Below, piece after piece: positions 13,486 to 24,664 of a stretch of DNA of 64,000 bases (position 1 is the first letter of the stretch; each line of letters opens with the position of its first letter). This DNA comes from Nageia nagi (taxonomy: Eukaryota > Pinophyta), in contig JBITNC010000001.1 of the NCBI GenBank assembly GCA_050084985.1, forward strand, positions 213,218,001 through 213,282,000. Reading direction: 5' to 3'. Under the pieces are notes generated by a model. It worked only from the letters and a program-made list of their open reading frames with translations, did no database searches and was not told the DNA's origin. A program made the translations under genes and the position numbers.

Positions 13486-16400
13486 AAGTTTTCAAACTTT
13501 GAAAAAAGACTTTGAAGAATGATGAAGACCATGAACTCATTGTTGATCCAATTGCATCCATAAGTAACAAGTTGAGTCCTTAATTAATGATTTTGTTCAA
13601 GTAAATAGCCATATTTTTATCTTTCCCTTAGCAAAATTGAATCAACTTTTGAAGAATGGTAAATTTTCTTAAAAATTTTAAACCAAGGTATATTTGATTA
13701 AGTTTATCCCAACCTTCTTTTATCGAGTTGAAAAGAAAATCATTAGAAGCACATCATCTAAAACTATATGAAAGATCATGAAGGTTGCTAACTCATTTTT
13801 TATGTTGTAAGCCTCTAGTGCCTTCTCATATATAGTTTTTTTCCTACAATTTAGCTCTCATTTGAGGTTCTTAAATCTTAAAGTTGAAACCATTAAGAAT
13901 GTGTTTGGGTAAAAATAAATCTCCCATTTGCTACACAAGAATTTGAAAAAAAAATAATAATAAACATGTGGTTTAATAAACAACATTACATGTTACATTT
14001 AATTAATTAAGACATGCTTGATTTGATTTACAAGTCCAAATGTTTTACAACTCAATTAATAATCTATGTACTCAAATACATTTCTCATCTCAAGAATCAT
14101 AGATGTAGAGTGACATTGTTGAGGTTTATTTTTTTATCTACAAATTAAACCTTCACTTGGATGCTCATAAAAAAGGAGCTCAAGTACTACTAATTCTCAA
14201 CCAGTTTGCCTTGGTCAGTATTATACTTTCTCACAAGGAGAAGTACCTATTACTTTCCAATGTTATGATGTTTATTAGATCGATCAAATTATTAATCTTA
14301 ATTAGGTTTTAATTTATCCTCCTAGGTTATCAAGATAATCCCTGAATGGACATGTAAACATGTGGTATCACTACACACATGCATATCCACCTATTGGAGT
14401 TATGTTCAAATCAACAGAGAACTCAAGGGCAATTAAGAAGTATAGACTTTTCACCACTTGGATCGTCAAACTTAAAGGTTTCAATCCATCTATCCTCACC
14501 TCATGGCTTTCCAAATAAGTCATGTTACGAAATGTACATGCAGATGTGTTCATTTTAGGAGGTTGCTCATTTTAATATTTGCATTTTTGTAATCAAAATA
14601 CGAAACATGAAGTAAAATGCATAAATGAAACATCATCCATTTGTAATTTGGAACTTAAAGAGTCCAATAGGCTTTGTTTACTAACCCCTAAAGGATATCT
14701 TTACATAAGTCCATATTTTGCACAAGTTCATTAACTTTGCATAAGTAATAAAGATAAATACTTAACATGCATCATTTTTAAGTTTACATAAGTTCATTAA
14801 CTTTGCATAAAAAATTAATGCTTAAAAAGGTATCAAAAATCTAGGTATGCATCCAAAAATTTCTAATATTTTTAAGAGGTATCCATCAAAAAAAAAAATT
14901 CTAATATTTAATAAGTAAAAATAATAAAAATTCCTCCCCCTTTTGTTTATTTGAAAAATTTTAGACAACATGATCCCTTTAATAGATAGTTAAAAAAATG
15001 CTAGTTTTACTTTAGTAAGAAAACTATCATGTTTACACTAAATAATTATCATTTTTCTTAAGTAAATTATGAAGGTAAAAAATTGCCATACTTAGAAGTA
15101 TTATCAAGGCAAAAAAAAAATTATACTCCTAAGAAAAAAAAATCTCCATTTAACAAAAAATAAACATGTTTCCACATTTTCTAAAAAGTAGGAGAGCCTT
15201 TTTTTAAGGAGTAATGATGATAAACATTAATGTAGTTTTGGCCATCTACACACTCTAAAGCAAATTTAAATGCACTTCATGATGACCAAGATCATGCAAT
15301 GCTTTAAAATTGGAGTAAACATTTGCAAAAGGAATTTAACGCATCTAGGTGTATTAAAAAGATGGTCCCCCCTTTTGATAAAATGTACTAGTAATCCCAA
15401 AAACTATGAAAGGAAAAAAAAGAAAGACATTAAATGAAGGGGTGCAGGTTTTTTTTGAACAAAAAAGGAACTAGGCTACACCCAAAAAAAAGGAACTTCA
15501 CAAGATTATAAGGAAGGGCCAAGTACATCCGCAAGCTTGTGGAGGTCAAAGAGATGAAAATAAGCCAATGAGGAGGCGATGGGTAGTCGTGAGAGTAGGG
15601 TCAAAAAAAGGAGCCGCAAGATCAATCAAACCTATCTTCAATCAGTGGAGGTCAAAATTATTATCATCCTCAAAGCATGCCACCAAGTAGAGCAAGATTG
15701 ATGTGAAGGAAAGAGGAAGTTGTGGGCGCAGAGGAGGAAAGGAATTCGGGTGACTCAAAGAGGAGGTTGCATGAGAAGTTAGGAGGTAGAATCCGTGCAA
15801 GGACGGAGGAGCAGAGGGGATATTATGGTGTTCTCTTAAATAGCGAAGCTCTCAAACGATGGAGCTCTCTCAAATAGTAGAGGTCAAAAAACATGGCTTC
15901 CTAAGGGATGAAGGCATAGAGGAGGTTGATCACAAGGGCAAAAAGAGGAAGGCCAAGCTAGTCTAAGGCACCATCAAAGGAATGGCTAGCGTCGATAGGA
16001 GAGGAGGAGAGGAGCGAAGGGAGGTCGACCGTCGCCTGTGGAGGACCAAGAAATGGATAAAGGGTCAATTTCTTCAAACCCCTAACATCCGCAAGACATG
16101 TAGATTTGAATATAATGCAAAATATTCACATTTTCCTTCTCCTTTTAATATTTCTATACATTTTTGTGAATAAAAAAATGCATAAAAAAATTCTTTGAAA
16201 TATGATATAATATTACTATATCATAAAAAAATAAAAAATGCATCCCCAAAAAAAGGTTAGTAAAAAATTGCATCATATTTATTAATTTCTAAGCATATTA
16301 TGTAATATTACACAAATTTTGTATGATAATCCCTCTTCTTAAAATATTATAGCAATAAAAAAATTGTAGGTAACATAAGAGGTTAGCATAAACAAAAAAA

Positions 16401-16601
16401 ATACAATTTTGTTAGCCATATTATGCTCAAAAGAACTAACACATAGCCAATAATATGTTAGTAGCATGATGCAATAACAAATTAATTAAGAGAGAAGGGA
16501 TTTATACCTTCTCTTGATTTTACCTCAACAATGGAGTGTAAGGTGGTTGTAAGATGAGGAACGAAGACCTCTAAGATGTTGAAGAAGAGCTTCCACACCA
16601 A
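13486..16601 (-). other. Copia 5' leader and degraded gag, with a GC-rich island
   Basis: On the minus strand, about 13,500-13,960 still reads in pieces like a copia gag N-terminal region. The rest (about 2.6 kb) is unusually long for a copia leader. Most is AT-rich and non-coding. The exception is about 15,420-16,110, which is clearly richer in G and C and strongly purine-biased on the plus strand, with repeated GTGGAGGTCAAA-like motifs. That island may be a captured host fragment or an older insertion. The only open frame there (15982-16173, +) has no recognised domain. Confidence 0.5.
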
Positions 16602-16613
16602 GCTCTGACACCA
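16602..16613 (-). promoter_or_regulatory. Copia primer-binding site
   Basis: On the minus strand the bases just inside the 5' LTR read TGGTGTCAGAGC. This is one base from TGGTATCAGAGC, the form complementary to initiator methionine tRNA used by most plant copia elements to prime minus-strand DNA synthesis. Confidence 0.85.
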
Positions 16614-16615
16614 AA

Positions 16616-17113
16616 TGAAGGGATTGAAATATAACTATTACAATCCTAAACTAGCAAGATCTCATGGAAGCTCATACTAACATCAAAATAACTCAAGAAG
16701 ATAATCTCACAAGATGACATAAGCTGTAAGTGGTTCCTCCAACTAAGAGTACATCCACTAACTAGATCTCATTTCATTCACAAACATGAATCTCTTACAA
16801 TTCTCCTAACTTATCTCCTAAACACTATCTTATAGCATAGTTTTACTCCACAAAATGGTGTGATATCACAAAGAGGGAGCCTTCTATTTATAGGCCAAAA
16901 TTCCTCTTTGGATTACCCTTTTATCCAATGTACAAAAGTATGACATGCACATCTTTTTACCCAAGGGGCATGCTCATGACGTGGAGTGTAGGACAAGTTA
17001 CATTATCATATTCACTTAAATACTTAAGGTATTTAATGATACCCTTAAGTATTAGTGAATTTACAAAGAGGATTAATACAAACCTTTACAATAATGCATT
17101 ATACATTCCAACA
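16616..17113 (-). repeat. 5' LTR of the copia element
   Basis: 498 bp partner of 8824-9319, acting as the 5' LTR on the minus strand. The end at 16616 abuts the primer-binding site, and the end at 17113 abuts the ATTTT target copy. The sequence CTATTTATAG near 16885-16895 is a plausible TATA region. Confidence 0.93.
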
Positions 17114-17134
17114 ATTTTCTAATTAGGAGGCAAA

Positions 17135-17430
17135 GTTGGTAATCATGTAACGCCTCGCAACCCCAAGAACATGAAGAGGTCTGCAATCAAAAGGTCTTCA
17201 TCAGAGCAAATGGTGGATGATAGCTGATTGAGTAAATGTGGTAACCATAGCATAACACCTTTGAGATGGACAATCACGGGATAGTGATTGGAAGGAAATC
17301 CAATGTGAGCAAGAAAATGCAGGTACGCGTGTCTCCCCAGTGAGTAGGTAGTGATAGGGGTATTTTGGAAAAAAAGTAAGGGTATTTTCGATATTTGATT
17401 AAATTACAAAGGCATTTTGGATATTTTCCC
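17135..17430 (-). repeat. Right terminal inverted repeat
   Basis: Inverted partner of 8141-8470, ending ATATTTTCCC at 17430 and followed by TAAAAAAA. It lies just beyond the right LTR of the nested copia element, which places the copia insertion close to the inner edge of this TIR. Confidence 0.75.
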
Positions 17431-17542
17431 TAAAAAAATTCTAGAACTTCGAATTATATGTTCATCCTAATAAAATCCACTTAATCATTAGTAAGATTTA
17501 AGAAAAACAAAATCAATAATTATTTTCATATGAAAATATATA

Positions 17543-17700
17543 ACTAGCTTTGATATAACCCCTTATATATCAAAAAACGTCGAGAGATATCAATTTGAGG
17601 CGCCTATCTTGGATATAGCAATACCAAGAAATGAGATAGGCACCTCGAAATGATATCTCTCGGCATTTTTTGATATATAAGGGGTTATATCAAAGCTAGT
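17543..17700. repeat. Long hairpin, MITE-like
   Basis: Two arms of 67 bases (17543-17609 and 17634-17700) are near-perfect inverted copies separated by 24 bases. Each arm begins ACTAGCTTTGATATAACCCC from the outside and ends at GCCTATCT. Arm differences are few (for example ACGTCGAG versus ATGCCGAG). No coding potential is present. It is probably a small foldback MITE; a small-RNA precursor is possible. A target duplication is not clear, with only TA-rich flanks. Confidence 0.75.
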
Positions 17701-19150
17701 AATAAGATTCAATTATCAAAACAATTCATCTCTACTCAACATAATCTAAAACTTTTTCTCACAAAAGGAATTAATTCTAATATTATTTTAATATCCTATG
17801 TTATTAAAAATAATATTTCTTAATTTACTTATTTCTTATATTATCTCATAACTCGAAATAATATATCTTTAAATTCTTTTCACAAAAAATATTAACTCTT
17901 TACTAACTCTATATATATATAATTCCAATTTTCAATAAATAGAATCAAGTTATTTTAGAAATCTATTATTATCTTTTAAATATAATCTTTCTTTCTATAA
18001 TTATATTTTTTTTTATCTTAAATAAATATAATTATGAATCGATTCTAATTCATTTAATGAACTTAATACAGTATCATTGTTTTAAATTAAAATATCATTT
18101 CAAAACATTAAATCAATATAACTAATTATTTTTTTATATCCAATGTTACTACTAAACATTATCAGAATATTTCAACTCAGAATTATTCAACATGGCCAAA
18201 CTTTAAGGAGGCTAGCAGAAAACACTGGGAGGAAAGAGATATGGTTAATTACAATGCAGACGTCTCTGCCCAGCATAGCAGATAAAAGAATGACTTGAGT
18301 GGCTAGTCAAAACAACAGTTTACAAGGATTGTTAATGCCATTTTCATGGCATTCATTTTTACCATCCTGGAACCTTCAAACAAAGAATTCAAAGTATAAA
18401 TCGTATAAAACTTATTCTTCCCCCATGTTTCATTCTCGCTGAATAAGTATGTTGAATTCTTGCGCTTCTTATTTTACATACAATTTATAAAACTTTGTGA
18501 ATTCAGAGCATTTTTTGATAAATTTTATGCGAATAACAAGATAAGAAGCGCAAAAGAATTCAAAGTATAAATTGTATGTAAAATAAGAAATAAGAAATAT
18601 TACAGTAAAAATATATTTACAATACCAGAGAATTAACTTACAATAAAATTAAAGTTCTCTTCTATTTTTACAATCTTTTGTTCCAACTTTGCTTGTTCGA
18701 ATTCACTGCATCTCTCGATTGATTTGGGAATGAATTTTTATGATGTTTGATATTCTTCCTTCCATTTATATAATAATTTTTGAAAAGATGTGTCTTTTAA
18801 TATTTCAATCGGCTATATAATTTTAATTTTAAAAAAATTATTTTCCCGCCAATTGTTTAACGGACGGACTCACATGCGACATTTTGCTTGCCCACTCCAC
18901 CCCCATGCTGCAGCTGTAGAAACGCCTCTCGACGTAATTATTATATGTAAATCATTTATTCGACTAGTTGACATAATGGATTATTTGCATTTATATTACT
19001 TTTTCATAAACACTTTTATCACACTTATAAAATAAATAAAATATTTTTACTATTTAAAATATTCAGATCCAATTTATTGATGATAATTTTAAAAATAAAA
19101 AATACTTTTTTTTCGAAACATTTATCCATTAAAAATTACGTATGGCAAAG
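17701..19150. other. AT-rich upstream flank of the IDD locus, with small inverted repeats
   Basis: No gene is recognised. 18334-18353 is a short palindrome (AATGCCAT, four-base spacer, ATGGCATT). Between 18375 and 18600, blocks containing GAATTC, GCGCTTCTTA and TTATTTTACATACAATTTAT occur in both orientations, so part of this stretch could fold on itself. From about 18,840 GC content begins to rise toward the gene. Confidence 0.5.
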
Positions 19151-20305
19151 AAAAAATCTCTAGCTTCTTAGCAGGTTGTTAGTGAGGGGTAATGAGACCT
19201 CCCGGCTGCTCCTCTTCCAAGGCAAGGGGCCGTGGACCTGACTACAAGGGATACCTTTATTCACTACATACACAAAACGACAAAAGTGATTCACATTTCT
19301 TCCTTCTCGCCGCGCTAGCTGACGCTTTAACCCCACTTGCACTTGCACTTGCGCCCCTCGCCCTCTGCCCTCTGCCCTCTGTCCCCCGCCGTTAAACTTA
19401 ACCGACTGCAATCATACCTTCCTATTCTATTTTTGCCATCCACGTGGACGCCGGAGATCTGGTTTTCCCTCACGCAGAAAAAATATGATTACCCCTTATA
19501 ATAAGGGGTCAGATAAATTTGTCTACTCCCAACACGTAACATGGAAAAACAATGCCCTAATCTTGACCAGCCATTAAGAAAAGAATTTTAAAAAACATGG
19601 ACAGCGCTCGTGACGTTGGTTAAGTTAAATTAGCAGATTCGATACGTCTTAACCACAGCCGGGCAGCACCCGTACATCATTTTTGTTCTTTACTTCATTA
19701 TTTATTTCTGCATTTTGACCTGGACTGGACCCCGGGTTAAATGATATGTAGGGGGCCCAAGCCGAAGTTTGTCCGACTCGTCATTTCTTCTCTCTCCTTT
19801 GCTTCTTGTTTGGCTTGGTCTTAGTTTTCTTGTAGCGGCCGGGCCGGGAGGTCCTGAGCAGACTAGGTTGTGGGTTACTGTATTAGTTTAATGAATCTGC
19901 GCGCTATTTTTCATGGTCGGGTAGATCAACGCTATTGTTACATCACCAATCTGGTGCGAGTTTTGGGTTGGGTTCGGTTCCGTTCAGCGTTTTTTGGTGG
20001 TACAGAAAGACTTGTGAAATCGTGTCGGAATGTGCAGGGATTAGGGCGGAGAGATAATTGATCACGCCTGTGCCGGCTTTTTTCTTCGGTATGGGCGGTC
20101 TTAAAAGGTAGTCAAAGTTTGGGGTGGATAGGAAATTAAAACGTGCAGAGTCGATTTGATGTTGTTTCAAGTTGGAAGATGGCTCTTATTATTGTTATTC
20201 CCGTGATCAATCATGATGAATTGCGGGTTGCCCTTCCACAGGGAATTTGGTAGTGGAAGTAGAGAATAATTCTCAGAAGACTACAGCAGTACCAATACCA
20301 GTACC
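19151..20305 (+). promoter_or_regulatory. Putative promoter and 5' leader of the IDD gene
   Basis: GC-richer, non-repetitive DNA directly upstream of the IDD start. Visible elements: short tandem repeats (CTTGCA x3, then CCTCTGC-type x3-4, 19335-19384); a CACGTG G-box at 19441-19446; a 19-bp near-perfect palindrome, ACCCCTTAT-A-ATAAGGGGT, at 19491-19509; and a CT-rich tract (about 19785-19815) of the kind often found near plant start sites. The exact transcription start cannot be seen, and open frames here on either strand have no domain signature. Confidence 0.5.
20179..20269 (+). other. Two overlapping upstream ORFs in the IDD leader
   Basis: An ATG at 20179 opens 24 codons ending in TAG at 20251-20253. 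A second ATG pair at 20213 opens 18 codons in another frame, ending in TAA at 20267-20269. The second ends 36 bases before the main start. If transcription begins upstream of 20179, these could reduce initiation at the IDD ATG. No conservation can be judged from one sequence. Confidence 0.35.
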
Positions 20306-22382
20306 ATGACTCATTCTAACCTCACTTCCGCAGCCTCAGGGGAGGCCAGTAACAGTAGTTCTGCCCCGCCGGCAGCGGCGGTGCCCACCAAGCGTAAGAG
20401 GAATCTCCCGGGCATGCCTGGTAAACCCTTAAACGCCCCGAGTCCGGGGCCCTTTCTGTTACAGATACGGGCAATGTTTTTTCCCTTCTTTTTAAGCCTA
20501 TAAAGATTAGGTACTTTTTGGAAAGGTCTTTACCTGGGGCTGGGTTATTTTTGTTTTTTTTTGGGTAATTGGGAATTGTGTAATTGCAGACCCGGATGCG
20601 GAAGTGATAGCTTTGTCGCCTAAGACTTTGATGGCAACAAACAGGTTCGTGTGCGAAATCTGCAACAAGGGATTCCAGCGGGACCAGAATCTGCAGCTGC
20701 ATAGGCGGGGCCACAATCTGCCGTGGAAGCTGCGTCAGAGGACCACAAAGGAGATCCGGAAGCGCGTATACATCTGCCCTGAGCCGACCTGCGTCCACCA
20801 CGAGCCCTCGCGGGCGCTGGGCGATCTCACCGGCATCAAGAAGCACTTCTGCCGAAAACACGGCGAGAAGAAGTGGAAGTGCGATAAGTGCTCCAAACGG
20901 TATGCCGTTCAGTCTGACTGGAAAGCTCACTCCAAGACCTGTGGAACCAGAGAGTACCGCTGCGATTGCGGCACCCTATTCTCCAGGTAAGGGGTTTTGT
21001 TGTGCTCTATTTTGAGGGCACTATGGTTGTAGGTGTTGTGTGTAATATGTATTTTGTTCTGTTATCGTCAATATGTTGGCAGGAGAGACAGCTTTATAAC
21101 ACACCGTGCCTTCTGCGATGCCCTAGCTGAGGAGAGCGCCCGAGCCACCGTCAAAGCCACGGCGGGAGTAGGAGAGTCCGCAACTAGAACGAATTCGTCG
21201 TCATCGGGAGACCATAACAACAGCCGCCCGTCGAGCGGTTGCCCGGTCTCCGTCTGTGTCTCCGTTTCCGTCTCAGCTTCGGCTTCCGCCTCTGCCACGG
21301 ATTCTCCCGCATTGGATGTCAAGATCTCTTCGGCGTTGTCCACTGCTCCATCGACGGCATCTCTTTCACATCCTCCTCCGTTTGGGTGGGGGCATGCGGC
21401 TGGATCGGGGCCCCGTCTGTCTTTATGGCACGGCGCAGGCCCCGGTCCTCCCCTACTTTCCCCTACTTGTGCCCAATTTAATGTGCTCGAAGGGTCCTAT
21501 GCCTTTCCTTTATTAATGCATAGACCACCAAACATCAGCGGTGGTAGTTTTGCGGCACCACCAGCGGCCCCTTCTCTTGCGGGCAACCTGTTCGCCGGTA
21601 TGATGGCCGCCGGTGGCTTCACTGAACTGATGGGCGGCATGTGTCGGCCGGCGGGCGGAGCCGGCAGTTTGTTAAGCCATCAGCATCAGCAGGCGGCCAA
21701 TCACAGAAGCGGTAGTGGCACTGCCCATATGTCTGCCACGGCGTTGCTGCAGAAAGCGGCGCAGATGGGCGCCACCGCCACCAATTCCTCATTGCTCAGA
21801 GGCTTCGGGCTCTCCTCGGCCTACGATTCCAGCTGGCATGCCACCACCACCAACGGCACCACTACCAGTACAAGTAGTCGTCCCGCTGTTTTTCCTGTCT
21901 CTGCTGCTTTGGAATCTTACTTCCGGCGACCAGAGGCAAAGGCAGAGGCAGAGGCAACCTTACCTTGTCTGCCAGATATCGGAGGTGGCAATCAGCAAAT
22001 GGGTGTTTCTACCGGAATGCAAGAGCTCATGAACTCATTTTCAGCCGGTGGGCTGGGGCTGTTTGCGGGGAATCTGACAGGGCTCCTACAGGCGCCTCTC
22101 TTCGCCAATAACTCGGTGGCGGTTGGTGATGAGGTAGGCGGAGGAATGATGAAGTCAGAAGGCGGGGGCGGGGCGGAGTTGAAGTTGAGAGAGGAACTGA
22201 AGCCGACAACGACGCTGGATTTCCTAGGGCTCGGACAGGCATTGTCTCACACTGACTTGGCTATCATCTCATCCATCAGCGGCAGCGGCGCATCAGCGGG
22301 GGGTGTAATTGTTACTGGTACTGAAACTGAAAGAGAGACTCTTCCGCATAATTCACCAGTAAAGTCCTGGGGTAGCTCATAG
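20306..22382 (+). CDS. IDD: INDETERMINATE DOMAIN (IDD/BIRD) zinc-finger transcription factor
   Basis: Three exons: 20306-20420, 20590-20986 and 21083-22382, with GT-AG introns of 169 and 96 bases (phases 1 and 2) giving 603 residues. The first intron falls between NLPGMP and [11 protein letters not shown] and the second inside LFSR-RDSF, the usual IDD positions. A KRKR basic motif near residue 30 suggests nuclear import. The ID domain follows: C2H2 finger 1 (C60, C63, H76, H80), finger 2 (C101, C106, H124, H129), and two C2HC fingers (C136, C139, H152, C156; C163, C165, H178, C182), all intact. The C-terminal half is Ser/Gly/Ala-rich and holds [14 protein letters not shown] (387-400) and TLDFLGLG (548-555), the motifs by which JACKDAW/MAGPIE-type IDDs meet GRAS partners such as SCARECROW. 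It should bind DNA and act in root patterning, gibberellin or metabolic control; the exact orthologue is not decidable here. No defect seen. Confidence 0.96.
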
Positions 22383-22800
22383 AATCAATCGGATGGGATG
22401 GGCCGCCTCTACCAAGTGGTGGTGACCGACCGTTTCAACTTTAGAAATGAGACGCAATGCTTTGTATGTAAACTCCCTTCACACCTCCACATTGCAAACG
22501 GTTTCGTACTAGGTTGTGTATTGGCTCAAATGCTCGTTTGCTAGTAAATTTTGTTAATGAGCCCGCTGGAGGCTCCCAAGTCCTCCTTTTCTTTCATGCC
22601 ATTTCCCATGTCAATTGTTACCCATTCTTTTGTCAAGGTGGGAATTTGCCATGCCCAGTAATGACAACTGTTTTGACCTAGTGCGGTAGATGGAGATTCT
22701 TCTCTATGACTGGCCGTCTGGATTTGACCTTTCTTGTCTGTATTTAATATATTACAGGGATTGAACATTTGCAGTGTGAAAAGAAGAAAACCGTTCCTAT
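22383..22800 (+). other. IDD 3' flank, likely 3' UTR
   Basis: Unique sequence of moderate GC following the TAG stop at 22380-22382. No clear AATAAA signal stands out; AT-rich stretches near 22,740 are candidates for a poly(A) region. Minus-strand open frames here have no domain signature. Confidence 0.4.
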
Positions 22801-24664
22801 TATAGATTGTAATTTGTTAGTTGTGGTGGAGTTGCGAGTAATAAGAGTAGTTTATTATTCAAATTAGGACTTGAGGAGCAGTGGCGGGTGGTGTGTTGCG
22901 AATACAAATTTGTTTTCTTACTCCATCGGCCTACCACGACGTATAAAAAGTATTTTTTTTGGTATTGCATAGATGCCCCAAGCATAATCCACTTAAATGG
23001 ATTTACAAGTTTGCTGTTGCTGACGTGTCACACTTGAGGGTATCCTTAATTTCATCCTTGACATGTTTCGGACTGTTATCCCATTTCTAAACGGCTCATA
23101 TTTTATACTGAAAAAAAAATGAAGAGATTTTATTGAGGGTAGTTGCACATGGGTGGTAGGTGAGTTATTCGATCGCATTTGGAGGTGAAAAGTAAAGTTT
23201 AAATAAATGAGTATTCTTGATTTGGTAGTTATATATTGTTAATTCGAGAGGTTGAAGGTTTCAACAAATATAATGCAAAAACATTTCTTTGTCAATGTCA
23301 GCTTATAAATGGTTAACATATGCTAAATAATTTTTCTTCTAGTCTTTGAAGCTCGAATGTAAGCTTTAGTTTGGATTGTATAATATTTTATTATATGGTT
23401 GAGAATGGAGTTTTGAATTAATATTTGAAGTTTAATATTAAAATTTTTTTGCTTCAAGGTTGAAAAAGCAATGCTATCATTGAAGTGAGAGTTTGATTTT
23501 CTTTATCTTTCAATTGAGTTGAAATTATTAATAATTATTTGATTGTTTCTTTTTTATTGATAATGATAAACATATTTTCATTATATGCAATTGTAAGTTA
23601 TGTAAGAGAGTTAAATATTCATTCATAATTTTTAATATCATATAATTTTAGTAAAATGATAGAAGAAATAATTGTGGAGTAATTTATATAAAATTTAAAG
23701 AATAATTATCATAAATTTTGGGTATAATGATACTTATTGTTTGAAAAGTTTAACTAACATCATTCTCTTGTGTTTGATTTACTTTTAAAAATTTGTTTTA
23801 ATGATTTATTTTTATTGGGTGGGTGAATGATTGCAGTCAATTTTTCTTTAAAGTATTCTTGTTTTGAATACATGTGCATTGTTCAATGTTTCTTTATATG
23901 AGAAACAATCATTCAAATACTTAATTGATATATATTTATTTCTAAACAAATTTTAATAGGTTTGTTGATGTGTTTTGGTACACCTAGGGTTTTGGCTTAA
24001 ATGAATTAAATACTCAAACATTTAAGTATGTATTATTTAAGCTAATTAACTAAAATAAACATACATGAATAACAATGCAGTACCAAAATTATAAATTATA
24101 TTAATTTCAAGTTGTAAAATGCATGCACTAAAAAGATGGAATTAAGTGTGAGATAATACCGTATGTATAAGAACCATTGAAGGATTTCGAAAGCTCGTTG
24201 ATTCATCCAATATTTAGTTGGATCAAATGTTAAAGTTTATTTTGCATGGAACTTTTTCAATAAAAGTTTATATCGAATGATAAAAGAATCTTTATTTTGG
24301 AAAAAAGTCATCATACTCGTATGAAGAAATGATCAAGTTACCTTATTGGAGGAAAAACACATCTCAAAAGGAGGGTTTTGAACCCCTTACAATCCTAGTT
24401 TTTCTTAGTGATAAAAAAAACTAGTCAACAATGTGAATGATCAATTGAATAATAATTCATAGGTGATGACTTTTCATGTGGATGAATTTCACTTATGATG
24501 AACATTTATGATGATGTTTTGGATGATGAATCATGCATGATAATGCCATGATAGGGTTATTATGTTATTAAATCATAATAAATAAAATTATGAATTAATA
24601 ACGTATTAATAAACTCGATAAAAAGTATTAAATGAAATTTCTCATATAATAGCTATCTAAGTAT
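22801..24664. other. AT-rich spacer between the IDD gene and the gypsy cluster
   Basis: No gene, RNA gene or element terminus recognised. The 5' LTR, gag and protease expected for element A would lie here, but neither the TGTAGACACC LTR start nor gag-like peptide is visible, so the 5' part of A seems to be deleted or too decayed to see. Confidence 0.45.

Larger units (their letters stand above)
8824..17113 (-). mobile_element. Ty1/copia LTR retrotransposon, full length, decayed
   Basis: Two direct repeats of about 497 bp flank the element (8824-9319, 16616-17113). On the minus strand each begins TGTTGGAATGT and ends in TTCA. Five-base target duplications are identical (ATTTT at 8819-8823 and 17114-17118). 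A primer-binding site close to the initiator-Met form and a purine tract sit at the expected inner edges. The internal order on the minus strand is gag, zinc knuckle, protease, integrase, RT and RNase H, which defines copia. Stops and frameshifts run throughout, so it cannot move itself. The LTRs differ at many sites, which points to an old insertion. It lies inside the TIR element. Confidence 0.93.
8141..17430. mobile_element. TIR element (Mutator-like), split by a copia insertion
   Basis: The left end (from 8141) begins GGGAAAATATCC and continues for about 330 bp. Its reverse complement is found at the right end (about 17135-17430), with interspersed differences. The outer flanks share TAAAAAAA (8133-8140 and 17431-17438), an 8-bp direct match usable as a target duplication. 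A long TIR starting GGG is typical of Mutator-like elements. Without the copia insertion (8824-17118, including one target copy) the element is only about 1 kb, and I see no transposase. It is therefore probably non-autonomous. The A-rich duplication could be coincidental. Confidence 0.65.

Noticed and set aside
19160-19411. Overlapping open frames on both strands in the IDD upstream region
   Set aside because: They are opened by GC-rich short tandem repeats (CTTGCA, CCTCTGC). No protein motif and no splice support.
20322-20930. 202-codon open frame opposite the IDD gene
   Set aside because: It is the antisense shadow of the conserved ID-domain exons and crosses both intron and exon. No domain is recognisable.
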